From NCBI GenBank assembly GCA_905250125.1, contig CAJNOL010000152.1, positions 132,200 to 196,199 on the forward strand: DNA of 64,000 bases, in the 5' to 3' direction. Under the pieces are notes generated by a model. The model was not told the origin of the DNA and did not search any database. It saw only the letters and a list, made by a program, of their open reading frames with translations. This document shows, piece after piece, positions 10,554 to 24,097 of this stretch. Position 1 is the stretch's first letter; each line of letters begins with the position of its first letter. The DNA comes from Rotaria sordida. Its lineage: Eukaryota > Rotifera > Eurotatoria > Philodinida > Philodinidae. The position numbers and the translations under genes are program-made.

Positions 10554-13544
10554 TTAGTACGATGTTGTTGATTCATCATTATTATTTGCATTAAATCTTA
10601 TTGGAAACATTAATGCTTTAGCACTCATAAAACTTAAATTAGGTAAACTATCAATTATACGTTTAGCATCATCATTTAATATTGTTGTTGAACCAGGAAA
10701 TAGATCCATTGTTTTAATTGGTATTGAATGTGATTGCTGTTGTTGTTGTTGTTGTCGTTGAATAATAGGACTATCAGTTCTTTCAATAGATGGTGAAGAT
10801 GTTATTTGTTCGTCTTCATTAAAAGATTTTATTGCTGGAACATAAAAATCCAGATCAAGTGTTTTATTTGCATCGAAAACTTTAAAAAGAAAACAAAAAG
10901 AATATCATGGTGTTTTTTTTTCAATAGGATCATTTTTTTTTAGCAATATTTGTATTAGTAGTCACATGCAAGAGCATTCATTTATTATTATTATTATTAA
11001 AAAGAATTATTAAATTAATTACGTGCACTTAACTTACCATTATCCTCATTCTTACTGATATTCGGAGAATTACATGAATTATCATTATCTAATATATATA
11101 TATATACATATATGGAAAATCGTTTGTTTTTTTTCTTATGTATCTGTTATTTTTTTCTTTTTTGAATAAAAAAAAAGAATAAATTAAAAATTATTACCTG
11201 TAAGTGGATTTTCTAAACCACTTTGTTTCCAATCAAAATGTGGGCGAATTGTTTCAGTTGATAACTAAATTAATCAAAAAAAAAAACATTTAGCACAATC
11301 TCTATAGAATGAAAATGTGAAACACGATATAGGTCATATATTCTAATGAGAAGTTGTTAATATACGGCCTTATATCGTATATCAACAAGGTCCGTGATGA
11401 TCTCTGAGTAGCCTCTGTCATGGTCTGTTATACTTAGAGCTCATCGGGTCCAAAATTTTCGGATCCGGTCCCAGTTTATTGAACTTCTTTGGGATCCGGG
11501 CTCGGTTGATTGAAATTTTTCAGACCCGGAACCGGACCCTGGGTTGGTCGAGCCATACTTTGATACTCTCAATGAAGTTTTCTAATCGAAACTGGATAGT
11601 CGCTCTGAAGATACGAGATACTTTCTTTTTGGCTTTTTGCATTTGCTGACTAGAATTCAACAGATCCAAAATTTTCAGATTCAAACCTGAACCAACCCGA
11701 CGGACTCTAGTGATAGTCTCTAACTATCGTCTGTCACAATCTGATTGGTATCCAAATTTCTACCCTTATACTTCAACACTTCTTTTCAATCGTGTTTCAC
11801 AAAAAACCGGTTTGTTTATTCTATATGATAAATATTTTACTTTATTTTCATTATCAATATTTTCTGATTCGTTATTCGTTGAAGTAGTTTGTTTGACTTT
11901 TTCTGGTTGTAAAATTTCTGGTGTTAATGGAACACTTTTTGTCTAAGAAGAAAGTTTTTTTTGTGTATAAATATGATTTATACAAAAAAAAAAAAGAAAA
12001 CATACACGAAAACGTTCATTAACTCCTAATGCTTGATGAAATAAACGTTCTGTATTAGATTTACGCCATTGAAATTTAATTCCTATTGGATCATTTGATA
12101 TATTTGATAAAGTATCCCATAAACTTGAAAAATAAATATTAAGATATTATTTAAGAATAATTAAATACTTACGCTAAACTAGATTCAAGACATGATATCT
12201 GTTTTGTTGGATTTTTATAAGTAGTAAAAGAAGGCAATTCAGTAGACATTGAACAATCATCATTTGTTGATGATGGTAAAGATTCTACAGGAAAACATGC
12301 CGAGATTAAAGATTCAATTTTTTCAGTATTTAAAGTATTCTATATAGAATAAATTAATTTCAATTTAAATAGAAATATAAATAAGTGAACTTACAGTTGA
12401 TAAAGTAGGTACTTGAGGTTCTTGAGCGACTTGTACTTCACTAAATTCACCGAAATCATCATCTTCTTCTGTTACTTTAGTAGTTGGTTCATCATTTGTT
12501 GATTGTATTGGTGATTCAGAGACGACTGGTACTGTATTAGATTCAAAATCAGCCCAATCATTTTCAGTATTTTCTTCTATATTGGTTGATGTTGTCGTAG
12601 GAAAAGTCTAATTTAAAAATATATTCTATGAAATATATTTGAAAAGATTTTTATCAAAGTCTATGATTTAGTGTTTCAAACATATCGGATGATCAAAAAA
12701 AAAAAATAACTAACGACATTATATTTTATAACTTTGTTCGATTAGAAATAAAATTTGAATTAATACAATGTGCGTTTCATAGTATTTTAGCATAAAATTA
12801 TTTAAGATTTCATTTTAGTCGCCTATTTGCTGAATAGATTCAATAGCAAAGAATGAATTTTAAAAGCTTTCTACAAAACAACAGCGGGACCGGAACTATC
12901 TTGCTTATATCTATTTAGAACACATGAGTCGTGACAACATAACATTCAACGCAAGTTTTACGCAACTATAAAAGGTATCGCGTTCAATGAAAAACTGTTA
13001 GTTCTGGTCTTTGTCCCGTACATCTCTAATCGTAGGTCTTTCTGTGGCATTTTTCATTCAGGTGTAAAACAATATTCTTTGCTTACGTGCTGAATAGGGA
13101 TTTATAAATCGCTTTTTGTATCAAATGTAACTCGAAGTCTAAGATTTTCTTAATATATCTATGAATATAAGAGAAACAAAAAATGTCTAATAAATAATTC
13201 ACCTCGATAACTTCATCGGTTTTATTTTTAAATGTAGGAAACTTTGCCCAATCATTATCGATTTTTTCTTCTTCTAAATTTTCTTCATTTGTTATATTAT
13301 TATTCGACAAAATATTTTCATTCTTAAATATTGTTTTATCATCTTGAATTTGAGCGATTTCAGTATCATTATCATTATCTATTGATTTCCAATCATCATT
13401 ACTATTATTCAATATATCCGATGAAGCCGATGATAATATTTCTTCATGTTGTATAGTTGGAATCAGATCATTTTCATCCACATCATCGTCAAATGGTGGC
13501 GGTGACGTATCATGAACAGGAGGTACAATAACAGACTGGCTCAT
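10554..13544 (-). CDS. AFTPH: Aftiphilin (clathrin/AP-binding trafficking adaptor)
   Basis: Aftiphilin binds clathrin and AP-1/AP-2 ears at the trans-Golgi and endosomes. Eight exons (13544-13203, 12607-12395, 12339-12173, 12123-12006, 11942-11841, 11264-11198, 11088-11038, 10879-10554) keep phase throughout and give 461 residues. The N-terminus has the family's SPPPFDDD. Acidic aromatic adaptor-ear motifs follow: DNDWAKF, ENDWADFE and DDDFGEFSE. The C-terminal clathrin-binding domain is well matched: LWDTLSN, KFQWRKSNTERLFHQALG, PHFDWKQSGLENPL and SLPNLSFMSAKALMFP. It is about half the length of the vertebrate protein, with a shorter disordered middle. Gln-rich run near residue 400. The intron at 11265-11840 contains a dispersed repeat; the one at 12608-13202 has no recognised content. 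Confidence 0.9.
11334..11705. repeat. Dispersed repeat in aftiphilin intron
   Basis: This stretch is richer in GC than the surrounding intron and resembles other places in the window. Bases 11334-11410 resemble 30966-31045 (both share TCGTATATCAACAA followed by CGTC/GTCC). Bases 11563-11705 resemble 59717-59902 (both share GGATAGTCGC and AAAATTTTCAGA). The two blocks are adjacent here, so this is probably a relic of one larger element. No coding frame is seen. Confidence 0.55.
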
Positions 13545-13776
13545 AACATCTATATAGATAGTAGAACTATATATTGATAGATAAAACAATTCAACATACA
13601 CGCACACACATATGAAAAGAAATAAAATAAAAAAAGATGTTTTTAATATATTTTTTATTTATTTGGTTTAACTCATATACAATGCGACAAGAACAACAAA
13701 CAAATATGAAAAACGTTAATTTTTTGTAATACTTCTAGAATAAAGAGACAATAATTAATTTTTTCTTAAATAAAAT

Positions 13777-16700
13777 TTATTTATTGAAATACCCAGGAGG
13801 AAGTTGAGGATCTCTAGATCGATTAGTACTTAAAATAATATATGGTTGTTGTAATTGAAGTTGTTTTTGTTTTAATAAATTACATGTTTGTAATGGAGTA
13901 TCAACACTTGACATTTTTTTCATCATCTAAGCAAAAAAAAAAAGATTTGCATGTTTTTTTGTTTATTTTCTTTATTTGAAATTTTTACCTCTTCTTCAAC
14001 GAGTTTTTTAGCTCGTTTTTCAATCTTCTTTTTACCACTACCTTTACCATGAAAACGATGTGAAAGAAAACGAAATGCTTCTTTTTCATTCATACGTCGA
14101 CCACCTTCATCAACATATTCAAGTTTAACATCAGGACGATAATGTTCTTTTTCTTTGAAATCAGTTAATGGTCCAGATGTATAACGATCACGTCGAGCAT
14201 GTTTATCATCAATTTCACTAAAAACAAAAATGAAAGGAAAATATGATTAAATTTAACAATTGATAAAGTCATGTATGGTTTTTAGACATATTTTTGGTTT
14301 TTCTTTTATCAAAAATGCAAAGTTTTTCAAAAATTTTGTTAGCATTCAGATATGCTTCGTAGTCGTCATATATTTCCTATATATTATGAAAAAGTAAAGA
14401 TTCTTTTTAAGTAAAATATATTTCAATCTAATAAAATACATATTGCCATTAGCTTCCACAATAAAACGAATAGCAGCTAATGATAGTATAATATTGATTG
14501 ACAATGGTAATAATCTAAGTCAAATTATGGATGAAGAATTATCGAAAGCTACACAAAATTTAATTAATATTCAAAAGAGAAGTAAAGATGTATTTGAAAA
14601 TAACAACATCAAGAACAAAAGACTATAATTGATTCAATGATCAGTCTTGATTGAAAAAGATATACAGTTTTTATGTGTATTAAATGTTAATAATTATAAC
14701 AGAACAGATAATACAAGTTATCCCAGGGATAAATGCAACATCTATGCTGAAAAGTGCTAATCGGTGGTGTGGTGCTCAGAGTTTTGAAAAATCAGATACA
14801 AATTGAAGTTATAGCTAGAGATGAGAGTCATACTATTCAAGACAAAAGTATTTTTCGAAAGTAACAATTTTTTTTTTTATAAAACTTGCCCGGACATTTT
14901 TGGAATAGAGAAACCCAAATCTACAGGTGATTTCTCGAAATTCTTGACTAGTTCGATTTTTGTTTTGGTCAGTATAAGCCTATTCTCATGATTTAGTTGA
15001 GTTCTATTGAATTCATCTATTGTTTTAAAATAGGCCTCTACTGACCGAAAAAATTGAACTCGAGCATTTCGACAAATCGCCTATAGATTCGCATTCATCA
15101 ACCTCAAAATCATGCGAGCAAGTTTTATAAAAAATTCATATTGACATTAGTCAACCGTTATTGATAAAATAAACAGAGGTCATCATTTCCTTTCAACTTA
15201 TTTTTTCGGATTGAACTTTGTTGAATCTCGTTTTTTTTTTGGTAATTGAGATATATATTTGTTCTCAATTTATTTAGCAATTTCTAGTATGACCTGTTTA
15301 TGGTTTTGAGGGAAGGAGCATTGCAATGTTTGGTAAGTCTTTTAAAAGACTTTTCAAGGAAAAAATTGTCCTATGTATTCCCTATATATTTGAGACAAAT
15401 CGCTACGAAGTCTGAAAATTATTGTAAAATTTTTCAAGACTTTTTAAGATATATTAGAATTTCAGTTTGATAAGAATATGTTAATAATATTTAAGAAATA
15501 TTTCATAGATGTACTTGTTTTTTTTCTCAACGGAGGAATATTTATTAATACTTACTAAGAATTTTTTTCTTCAATTGTATAATGTATAGCTGAAATATCA
15601 CTAACAAAACGAGCATTTTGACGAGTTTTTTCTTGTTCAATATATCCTATATAAATAAAATACAAGATATCAATATATTATATAATAATATCAAAAAACA
15701 AAACAAAACAAACCTTTTTGTAGAGCAAGTTGAAGTGCACTACCAAGACCACGATTAAGTGTTGGTTCAGCAGCTAAAATTGATTCTTCAAGACGAAATG
15801 GTTTTGTATTAACATCTTCAACTGGTGTATCATCCATAGCATCATCATCAAAATCTTCATTTTGAAGTGCATGTTGTAATAATTCATCATCAGGATCTAA
15901 TGTTACATTAGTTTTTGATGATGATTTTTTACTTGCTTGAGCATTTACACGTTTGATTTTTGTTGCTGCACGTAATTTTGGTATATTTGATGTTGTATCA
16001 ATTGTATTTTCACCAACAGTACGACAAAATTCTGACATTGTATCAAGTACAAGGCTTTTATCATCGGGTGGAACTGAACTCGATGGAACAATAATACCAA
16101 CTTCCATAGGTTCAGATTTAATTTCAACTTTTAGTTTTCGATCACGTTCTTCGATTAATTCACTTAAAGCCTATATTTACAGAAAAAAAAATCGTTTATG
16201 ACAAATGATATATGTAATAAAACGTTTTTCTTTTCAAGGGTATCAAAAACTTATATTAAAACAGTACGAAATGCTCCTAGTAACTCTCTAATATCTATGC
16301 CATCGAAACAAAAATTTTGGGCATTAAAAAAATAAGCACGACTCTTTTCATGTTTTTTCCATTGATAATCAAAAAAAAGAAAAAGAAGTTGGAACACAAC
16401 TAGAATTAATTCATACCTTTTCAGCTGAAATACTGTCTTTCTTGGTTTTGAGTTTCATTGTTTTATTAATAACAGTTTGAAGTTCATCGAATGCATCATC
16501 TTCAATGGGACCATAGGAAAGATCATTATCAGGACCCAAATGATCGTCTAAATAAAGATAATTTTTTTTTTTATAAAAACTTTCAATTTTGATTTCAATT
16601 AGAAGATTTTCTAATGTAAATACTCACCATCTTCTGTTGTAGTTGTTGTTATCATTTCTCGTTTGAGTTTATCAAGAGAAACAGTAGTTGGACGTTCTCT

Positions 16701-19067
16701 ATATAAAACAAAAAAGTTTTTTCTAACAATTTCGATAGGAAAATCTTAAAATATACTTTGATGTTGAAACAATAGCAGTAGGTCGACGTGTTTCAGCCCG
16801 ACGTAAAGATATCGATGTTGATGATTCTCGTGGTTCACTACTATCCATTGCTAGTAGGTCGTCAGCCTTTAGCATTTTCCGTGATCGAATTTTTTTCTTA
16901 GTTACCTTTTTTGGTTTTTTGAATTGTTCCTATTGAAAATAAAACAAAAAAATATCCGAATAAATTCTTTTCTTTTGATAAATATCTTATTCTATTTACC
17001 ATTTCAGTAGTTGTATAATATTCACTAGCTACTTTTGGTGTTGGTACTATTAGACTTTGCATTCGTGCTCGAATTTCTTGTTTCATTTCATCCATGACCT
17101 TCTCATTAGACATATCATAGGCACCATCGGATTCTATAATAAAAGAAAAAATTGTATTTTTTTAAATAATTTTTTTTTTGTTAATCTATTTACCAAGTCG
17201 AAAAGATGATTTCTTTTTATCATCATATTGTTCAAGTAATTTATTTGGATTCAACTATAAAAAAAAAGAAAAACAAAATATTTTCATAAACAAATTAATT
17301 TAAAAATAAACAAACCATTCCAAATTGATCTGCTGTTTCATTATCATTATATGCTCGATAACCAGATGTTTTCTTTTTTGCTAATTCAGCACGTTCTTTT
17401 GCTGTTTCATTATCAGCAATATTAACATTAAATAAAACATCTTCATCACCATCATCATCATCATCATCATCATCTTTTTTATCACTTAAAATTTCTATGC
17501 AAAAAAAAAATTATTATTATTATTTCAAAGAAAATGATCAATATTACTTTTATCTTTTAATGTTAAAATAACTTGTTGTCCTTCTTTAAATTCTTCAATT
17601 GAATGTTCAACACGAAGACCAGCCAAATTTTTTGATGTATATCTCTAAAACAAACAAGGACTATAAAATTTAATTCAAATATTTGGAAGCCGAACAGTTG
17701 CTCACAGGTGTGGATGTGGCAGAGTTGTAACTGATTCTGTCTAGTTGATCTTCATATGTTGGAAAATATTTTATAGATATGTCGTTTAGAAAACTTAACA
17801 AGAGCAAATTTGTTTACTCTTATAAAAATAATAAACAGTTTTAGTCTTCTAATCAAAGTATATTTTATTTTTTAAAAAGAACAATCAAGATTGTGTTACT
17901 TGAGGTAAACTTTTTTTTGGGTAAAAATCAAATTTCGGTTGATCTGAAAAAGCTGACGAGGAATGTTTTCAACTGACTAATCACTTTTGAATTTGAACTC
18001 TATACATAAGGTAGACTTCAATGAAGTATAAAAAACCTCGAAAGGATAAGTCTCCTTAGGACTTCTGTTCAGAGTTATGAAAATTTTAGTAGAGTTTTTA
18101 CCTCGGGCATCGTATATATCAACAAATCGAATACTAGTATTTCGATCTGAGATTTTGCCTACAGACAGATACATTTGTCAGATGATCTAACAAACCGACT
18201 GGATCGGTTACAACTCCAGAGTGTAGATCTTTTCTTCATCCACATTCATATGAGTAACTGTCCTAGACCTAAATATTTATTTTAATACTTTTTGTTTTTG
18301 TTTTTCTGATTCTTCATGTATTAAATTACTAACACCAAATTCTTCATCCATTTGTTCAAGTAACTTAGCCTTCAAAAAAACAAAAAAATCAATCCAATGA
18401 AATTTATTATTTATATTTAATAATACATACACGTTTGGCTGCTTTACGTTTTTCTTCTTCCGTTTGACGCATTTTTTCAACCCATGATATTGCTGATTCA
18501 GCTGGTTCAGATGCTAAAGTTGATGTTGCACTATGTAGAAAGAAAAAAAAACTGAAATTAATTCAAAATATTTCGAAATACATACAGAAATTTTTCTTGT
18601 AACATTCGTTTTTCTTTATGTACACTAAGTTTTTCTGTAACGTGTTCTGTTCGTTTTTTTTCTGTTAAATTTATTGCTGGTCGATGAACAAAATTTTCAT
18701 CACTATTTAAACTTTTTTTTGTAGTATCTGAATCTGTTGTTGTATGATCATCAATTGTTAATGGTTTAAGACCAAGTGAAGCACGTAATTTATTTGTTTC
18801 ATTTATTGATAATGACATACGTTCAGTACCTTCACGTGTAATATTTGATGAATCATTTGTATTTGATTTAGTTGGTGTTGGTGATCGAGATTTATCATCA
18901 TTCGATGGTGAACGACGTTCACGATCTCGAATTTTTTCAACACGATCATGATCACTTCGATGTTTATCTAAATAGAAATTTAATCAAAATGAATATAATT
19001 TAAATTCAATTCATTTAATATACATACGTTGTTTTGAACTTTTTTCTTTTTTCATATTTGAAACCAT
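13777..19067 (-). CDS. SART1: SART1 / Snu66, U4/U6.U5 tri-snRNP protein
   Basis: Spliceosome tri-snRNP component required for pre-mRNA splicing, nuclear. Fifteen exons (19067-19028, 18967-18586, 18530-18431, 18369-18289, 17644-17548, 17494-17316, 17254-17194, 17133-17000, 16929-16757, 16698-16628, 16547-16417, 16170-15714, 15646-15556, 14217-13989, 13926-13777) give 791 residues; human SART1 has 800. Family landmarks in order: RS-like N-terminus (RERRSPSNDDKSRSP), SLSINETNKLRASLGLKPL, LLEQMDEEFGVS, LRVEHSIEEFKEGQQVILTL, DEDVLFNVNI, FKKPKK with ADDLL, SEFCRTVGE, EPTLNRGLGSAL, DVKLEYVDE, EAFRFLSHRFHGKGSGK and the C-terminal MMKKMSSVDTPL. A run of seven Asp comes from an (ATC)n tract near 17450. 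Two large introns (14218-15555 and 17645-18288) each hold a foldback element. Confidence 0.95.
14872..15136. mobile_element. Foldback/MITE-like element in SART1 intron
   Basis: Imperfect inverted repeat with arms of about 110 bases (14872-14983 and 15026-15136). The outer ends pair as ATAAAACTTGC with GCAAGTTTTAT. Inner parts pair as GGTCAGTATAAGCCTATT with the reverse complement of AATAGGCCTCTACTGACC. No open frame lies inside. It looks like a non-autonomous terminal-inverted-repeat element or a foldback; the target duplication is not clear. Confidence 0.65.
17691..18263. mobile_element. Inverted-repeat element in SART1 intron
   Basis: The ends of this intron segment are imperfect inverted copies. 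The left arm (about 17691-17755) has GAACAGTTGCTCA, GTGGATG and AGAGTTGTAACTGATT. The right arm (about 18183-18263) carries their reverse complements (TGAGTAACTGTCC, CATCCAC and GGTTACAACTC). The middle is AT-rich with no coding frame. It is probably an old non-autonomous element. Confidence 0.5.
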
Positions 19068-20869
19068 GATTTTTGATAAGAATTTGTAATCAAATACACT
19101 TAAATTTTTCTATTGTTTATGAAGTAAGACCGATAAAAAAAATATTTCATCAGTACCAAAGCCATAGCATAATAACAAGAAGAAAAAAATGCCTCTAGAA
19201 TAATGGTCCTAATAAATAATTTTACTGAACGTTTACTAGTGACATCTGTTATGAGTAAAGGTTAAGGCGTTCTTACTAGTTTACTGCAAGCAGATACTGG
19301 CGATGAGCGGAAATCGCAATTCTCATAGCTTCTTCTGCATACTTTTCTATATATATTAGAAGTCAGTTGACATTTAGACACATGCTTTCTTGACACTCGT
19401 TTCTTAGTGATGTTGAAGAATATGATTGTGAGGATGAGAACGATGTTTAAATCGAATCTCAGTGTATAGTTTATTGGTTTTTGATTGCTCGAATAAAATT
19501 ATCACTATTAACAAGTACAATAGAAATTTAGTCGTTTGCTAATTTCTTAACAGGTTCAGTTTGATCTTGATTGTGTGGTACTCTTATATCCACGATTCGT
19601 TTCTTACATGTTATTACAAAAAAAATGGATTAAGTCAAGCGATTCCAATGCCATTAAATTAATTGTCTCTTCGAAATTAACATTCACATCCACACCCAAC
19701 TTTCCATTTAGACATTGCTCGACAACGAAATGATCTACTTTTCTACTACTTTGAACTGTTTACCTCCTGATAGACCTAAGGGATAAAGATGTACACCGTT
19801 CATGCTTTAACATTAAGTATGCCTCTCTATTTTTTACTGATTGCTCTGCATTCATGTCTCTTCTTATATATCCGCCGAGAAGTTGCGCATTTGTCATATC
19901 ATCTGTTAAACTCTATTGCTAGAACTTTCTAAAATTAGAATATAGATAAAGCGCTGAAAAGTAAGAAAAAGGATTTAATCATTGACAGACACATTCTTAA
20001 TGAGAGACTGTTCATTTTGAAATTTATTTGTTAAATTTATAAATTAAATCGTAACCAATGTTAATTAAAAATTATCTTAATAGCAAATCTATTTAAAACT
20101 TAATAAATTTCATTATGACTATTATAAAATAGATTAAGATTGGAACAAACACCCTATGAATATATATCTATATGTATATCTGATTATATTTTGCTTTAAT
20201 AAATATTCTTTTGTCGTTTTTTCAACTTTATATTGTTGTTCATACGCGATTCATTATTTTTGTAAGAAATATTGTTGCACCATAAATATGAGAAAAACGT
20301 GGGTGAAAAAAAACTTCTCCAGTTATCGTTAGGTACAGTCGCCAAGCGGTTGTGCTGCTTGCTCAAAAGAGGTTTTACGATAAAAAATAAACTTAATTTG
20401 TCACTTATGAAAATCAGACAAACTCGTAAATGACAATAATATCGATCAGTCATTATGTAGAATAGAATAAAGCATAGTTTTGTTGTAAGTAGATAGTAGA
20501 GAAGTTCATCTTACAAAGTACATTGCTTTGCTAAATGAATCAAAATTAGTACCAGAGGTACTTCAATATCTTATAGAAAGGTTGAGGAAACTTTTCGTTT
20601 ATATATTGATAGAACAAAAATAGACAGTTGTGAATTTTATTATTAGAAATATGCGAGGAATACGCATCGAAAAATATATTATTGGTTTTTCTAATATGTT
20701 TTCTCAATAAGTTTTAATCATTTTTCTAAGACAATGTTCCAAAATGAATTTTTTATCAAAGAGCAATCCAGTGAAAGATATTTCTATAAAAATCAGGATT
20801 GGTTTTGATTATCAGTGCATAAATCTCAAATATTCTTTCAATCATTCATTTTTTGCATTGAAATCCGAT

Positions 20870-21660
20870 TAAAATCGATTATAATTCTAAATTCTATTAA
20901 AAAACAAATCCAAATCCAGTCAATGGATTTAAAATTGATTATTACAAATTTATCTCGGTTGTAATTTGATTCAAATCAATCGTCAGTTCCTTCAAAGTCT
21001 GAACCATGTTTAATTGATTTTTGGAAATAATAAAAAAATGAAACTGACTATTTTCAGAAGTAGAAAGTTCACATGAGATGAGCACAACATATTAGGATAG
21101 CAATTATCAAAAGCGCTTTATATATGTAGAAGTCTTATATAGAAAAAACGTCAAATTCATAGTTTTTAGACACGAGGAATCCAAAAAAATCATTAAAAAA
21201 TTAGGATTCCCCATTCGAATACTGAGAAAAGTGCATATCTTCAGTGTGTATGATTAAAATTGATCAACAGGTAGCATAGAATTAGAACGGATAATTTCCA
21301 TGTAAAAGAACGGAAAAAAATCTGACTTTAAACGAGTTTTTTCGTCGTTTTTTTGCATGAGAAAGGTATCTATTTAGTTGAATTTCATTTTGTCGTTTAC
21401 AAATCAGTACAACAATATGAAAAATTGATTAAAATCGAGCTGAAGCCAATTATATGAAAATTTTTACTAACAAAATCGAAATTATAATCGATTATAATCT
21501 AAATTATCAATTTGATTATTCTGCACCAAAACCCAAATTCTAATCGATTCTAATCGAAATTATCAATCAATTCGATTTCTATTGATTGATAATTTCGATT
21601 AGAATCGATTAGAATTTGGGTTTTGATGCAGAACAATCGGGTTATTAATTTGGATTAGGT
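20870..21660. repeat. AATCGATT-rich repetitive tract
   Basis: Clusters of short units such as AAATCGATTATAATC and GATTCTAATCGA recur at 20870-21000 and 21420-21660 on both strands, separated by ordinary AT-rich sequence. The second cluster contains the 53-base hairpin at 21519-21633. No coding frame is seen. Confidence 0.6.
21519..21633. repeat. Near-perfect 53-bp hairpin with 9-base loop
   Basis: Left arm 21519-21571 and right arm 21581-21633 are reverse complements with a single mismatch by my count. The loop is TCGATTTCT. The arm begins TTCTGCACCAAAACCC and consists internally of AATCGATT-type units. Such near-identity suggests recent formation or selection for a stem. Confidence 0.8.
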
Positions 21661-23773
21661 CCATAGGGTTTTGTGGTTTTAATCGTTAAAATTTTTCACT
21701 GAGAAAAGGCAATAAAGTGATTTTTAAAAGAGGAATTTCTAGAAAAAATGACTTAGAATTTCAAGTCGAATATCGATATAACAGTGAAATGATGAAATCT
21801 TAACATCTGAGTTTTGCACGGTTTTTTAGATCTTCAATTGACAGTTTGATTGCATATCTGGTAATTGAAAATTCAGTGTAAATACCTCATTGAATAGGCT
21901 TGTTTTCAAAAAAAAAAACTGCAATATACGATTCGATGCATTGTCATCTTCTCTATCTAAAGGTCAAAGTCATGACTCTTTCTATATTAGTTCTATCAAA
22001 GCCTATTCAAAATATATCCACCAGCCTTTATTCTTTGAAATTAACTTAAGTATTATCATCACTTTTCATAGCAAACAGCTCTTATCAAAATTTTATTATC
22101 ATTGTACATAGACAGAATATTTCTTTAACCTTTTGTATACGATTTTTTGAATTAATGATGAACATTTTGAACAATAACTATTTGAAAATATGTTTTAATT
22201 GATACAATATAATTATTTGTGTTTTTAATCAACATTGAGTTTCAAGCAAATCTAATTAATTGTAAATTTTTTTTTTTTTGTTGTCAAAGTTTATAAATAG
22301 TTCATTGATCGAGAGTACACACATGACATTTCATCAAAACTTAAAGTGATGAGTAAAATTAATAAAATAGAAAGGATGTTAGTAAAATTTTTTCATTTCG
22401 TTGATTAAATCTTCATTAGTAAATTAAGAAAAACACTTCTTTTCTTTTGATGATTTATTGACGAACAATGAAAATAAACATCAGCTAAAAAACAATCGGT
22501 ATCACAGTTTCAATTATAATGTTTTCTCAAAAATATATATGTTTACAATATATTTTAACTCACTCGTTAATCTAGTGTTTAAAATCATACAATAAATTAG
22601 TTTTAATCTTTGTTGTATATTGATTTTAATATAACTTATTTACGTAGTATGTATTCTCGAATCTCATATTTGCCTTAGACGTTTCGTAATCACAACTTAC
22701 TAACCAAAGTAAAACAATTGTAATATGCATAGCTGTAACCAAACTAACTATTGAACTTCTATCTGTACTTGTGTATGTCATGAAGTGTGCATTAGTTATT
22801 GAAATGGTCATATATTAATCCATAATCATCTTACAATAAAGGTTTTTATTCATAGGTGATTTAGTACAAGTATGTGTTTTATAATCAGTTAATCTTCCTC
22901 AAATTAGCTTATAAGTTTTGTATTTTTCTGTAGAAAATCCTTGAATGGAATATTGACTATATATATGAATAAATCAACAAAACTAAGATATTTTTTGCAT
23001 TTAAAATGAAGATTGGATAATGGTTCAGATTGCTCAAAAGATTTCTATAGTATTTTTCTTCAGAGGGCAACCAATGAAACTCGTTGACGAAGATTCACAA
23101 TATTTTGGCTATTTCGTTGTTTTTTTTTTATTATGACAAATGTCAACTTTATTTCTTTTCATTCAATACAATCAGCTAATATATGTCAAAAGAAAAAAAT
23201 TTAATTCAGAAAATTTTTTTAAATATATGAGGTATGAAATCTCAGCCGTTTTTGTAATTACTTCTAACTCATTTAATAAAATGAAAAACCTTTCGTTCGA
23301 AACAATAACTGTGGATCGAAGTACGATACTTTTTCTTTTAACTTTAAGTTATTGAAGTAAGGTCAATATTATATGTTGTTACTACTTTTTAATCAACATT
23401 ATTTGTTTCAATATTCATAAGTTTCTAGCTCATCGTTGTTTATAAAGTTTTCATCATCGCTTTAGTCTCTTGCTAGTTAAACATTACACAAATTTCATCA
23501 TTGGAATTTTACAATCAGTCCGATCTTCAACCAATAAAATCTAAAAATCAATTTTGATATAATTTCAAGTATTTTACTCGATTTCTCTAGCCGATTAAAG
23601 TCATACATGCAATTGGTATAACTTATTTTGAAGACTATTTATTTTATAAGAAAACAATAATTTAACAAAAAGCCTTTTTCTTCTAGTTAATTTCGTCTTA
23701 AAAAAAATCGTTAACGTAAATTCATGGAATGTTGACTTCTAGAAAACTATAGTCTAACACATAGTTGAAGACT

Positions 23774-24097
23774 CTTATAGATGTTTGCAAAAAAACTTGG
23801 AAAAAAAAATTTTTTTTTTTCTTAAAATCTTTTTCTCTACTGTTATAAACAATTACAGAAGCCATTTTTTGAGGAGTAAACTTTCGATAGATATACTAGA
23901 CGCTATATATATATAGAAGTATGATTTTTCCTCTTCGATACTTCTAGAAGTGAATAAAGAGAATATGAAATTACACTGTTGTATAGTACTCTTCGTGAGC
24001 TATCTACCACAATATAAAACAATTCGAAGAGTACTTGTGTAAAAGGTGATATCTATGGAAGAAAGCTTTCAAGTTTTTTTTTGCAAACACCTATAAC
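23774..24097. mobile_element. Small foldback element
   Basis: Terminal inverted repeats of about 26 bases: TATAGATGTTTGCAAAAAAA on the left and TTTTTTTGCAAACACCTATA on the right. Inside, the GTACTCTTCG and CGAAGAGTAC sequences form a second inverted pair. No open frame lies inside. It resembles a MITE. Confidence 0.55.

Noticed and set aside
14443..14628. 61-codon plus-strand open frame within a SART1 intron
   Set aside because: It opens with a non-ATG codon, has no splice partners, no recognised motif, and lies antisense in an intron. A degraded pseudogene cannot be excluded, but nothing supports it.
20330..20380. tRNA-like GTCGCCAAGCGGTT sequence
   Set aside because: Resembles an A-box, but no B-box or closing acceptor stem is found downstream.
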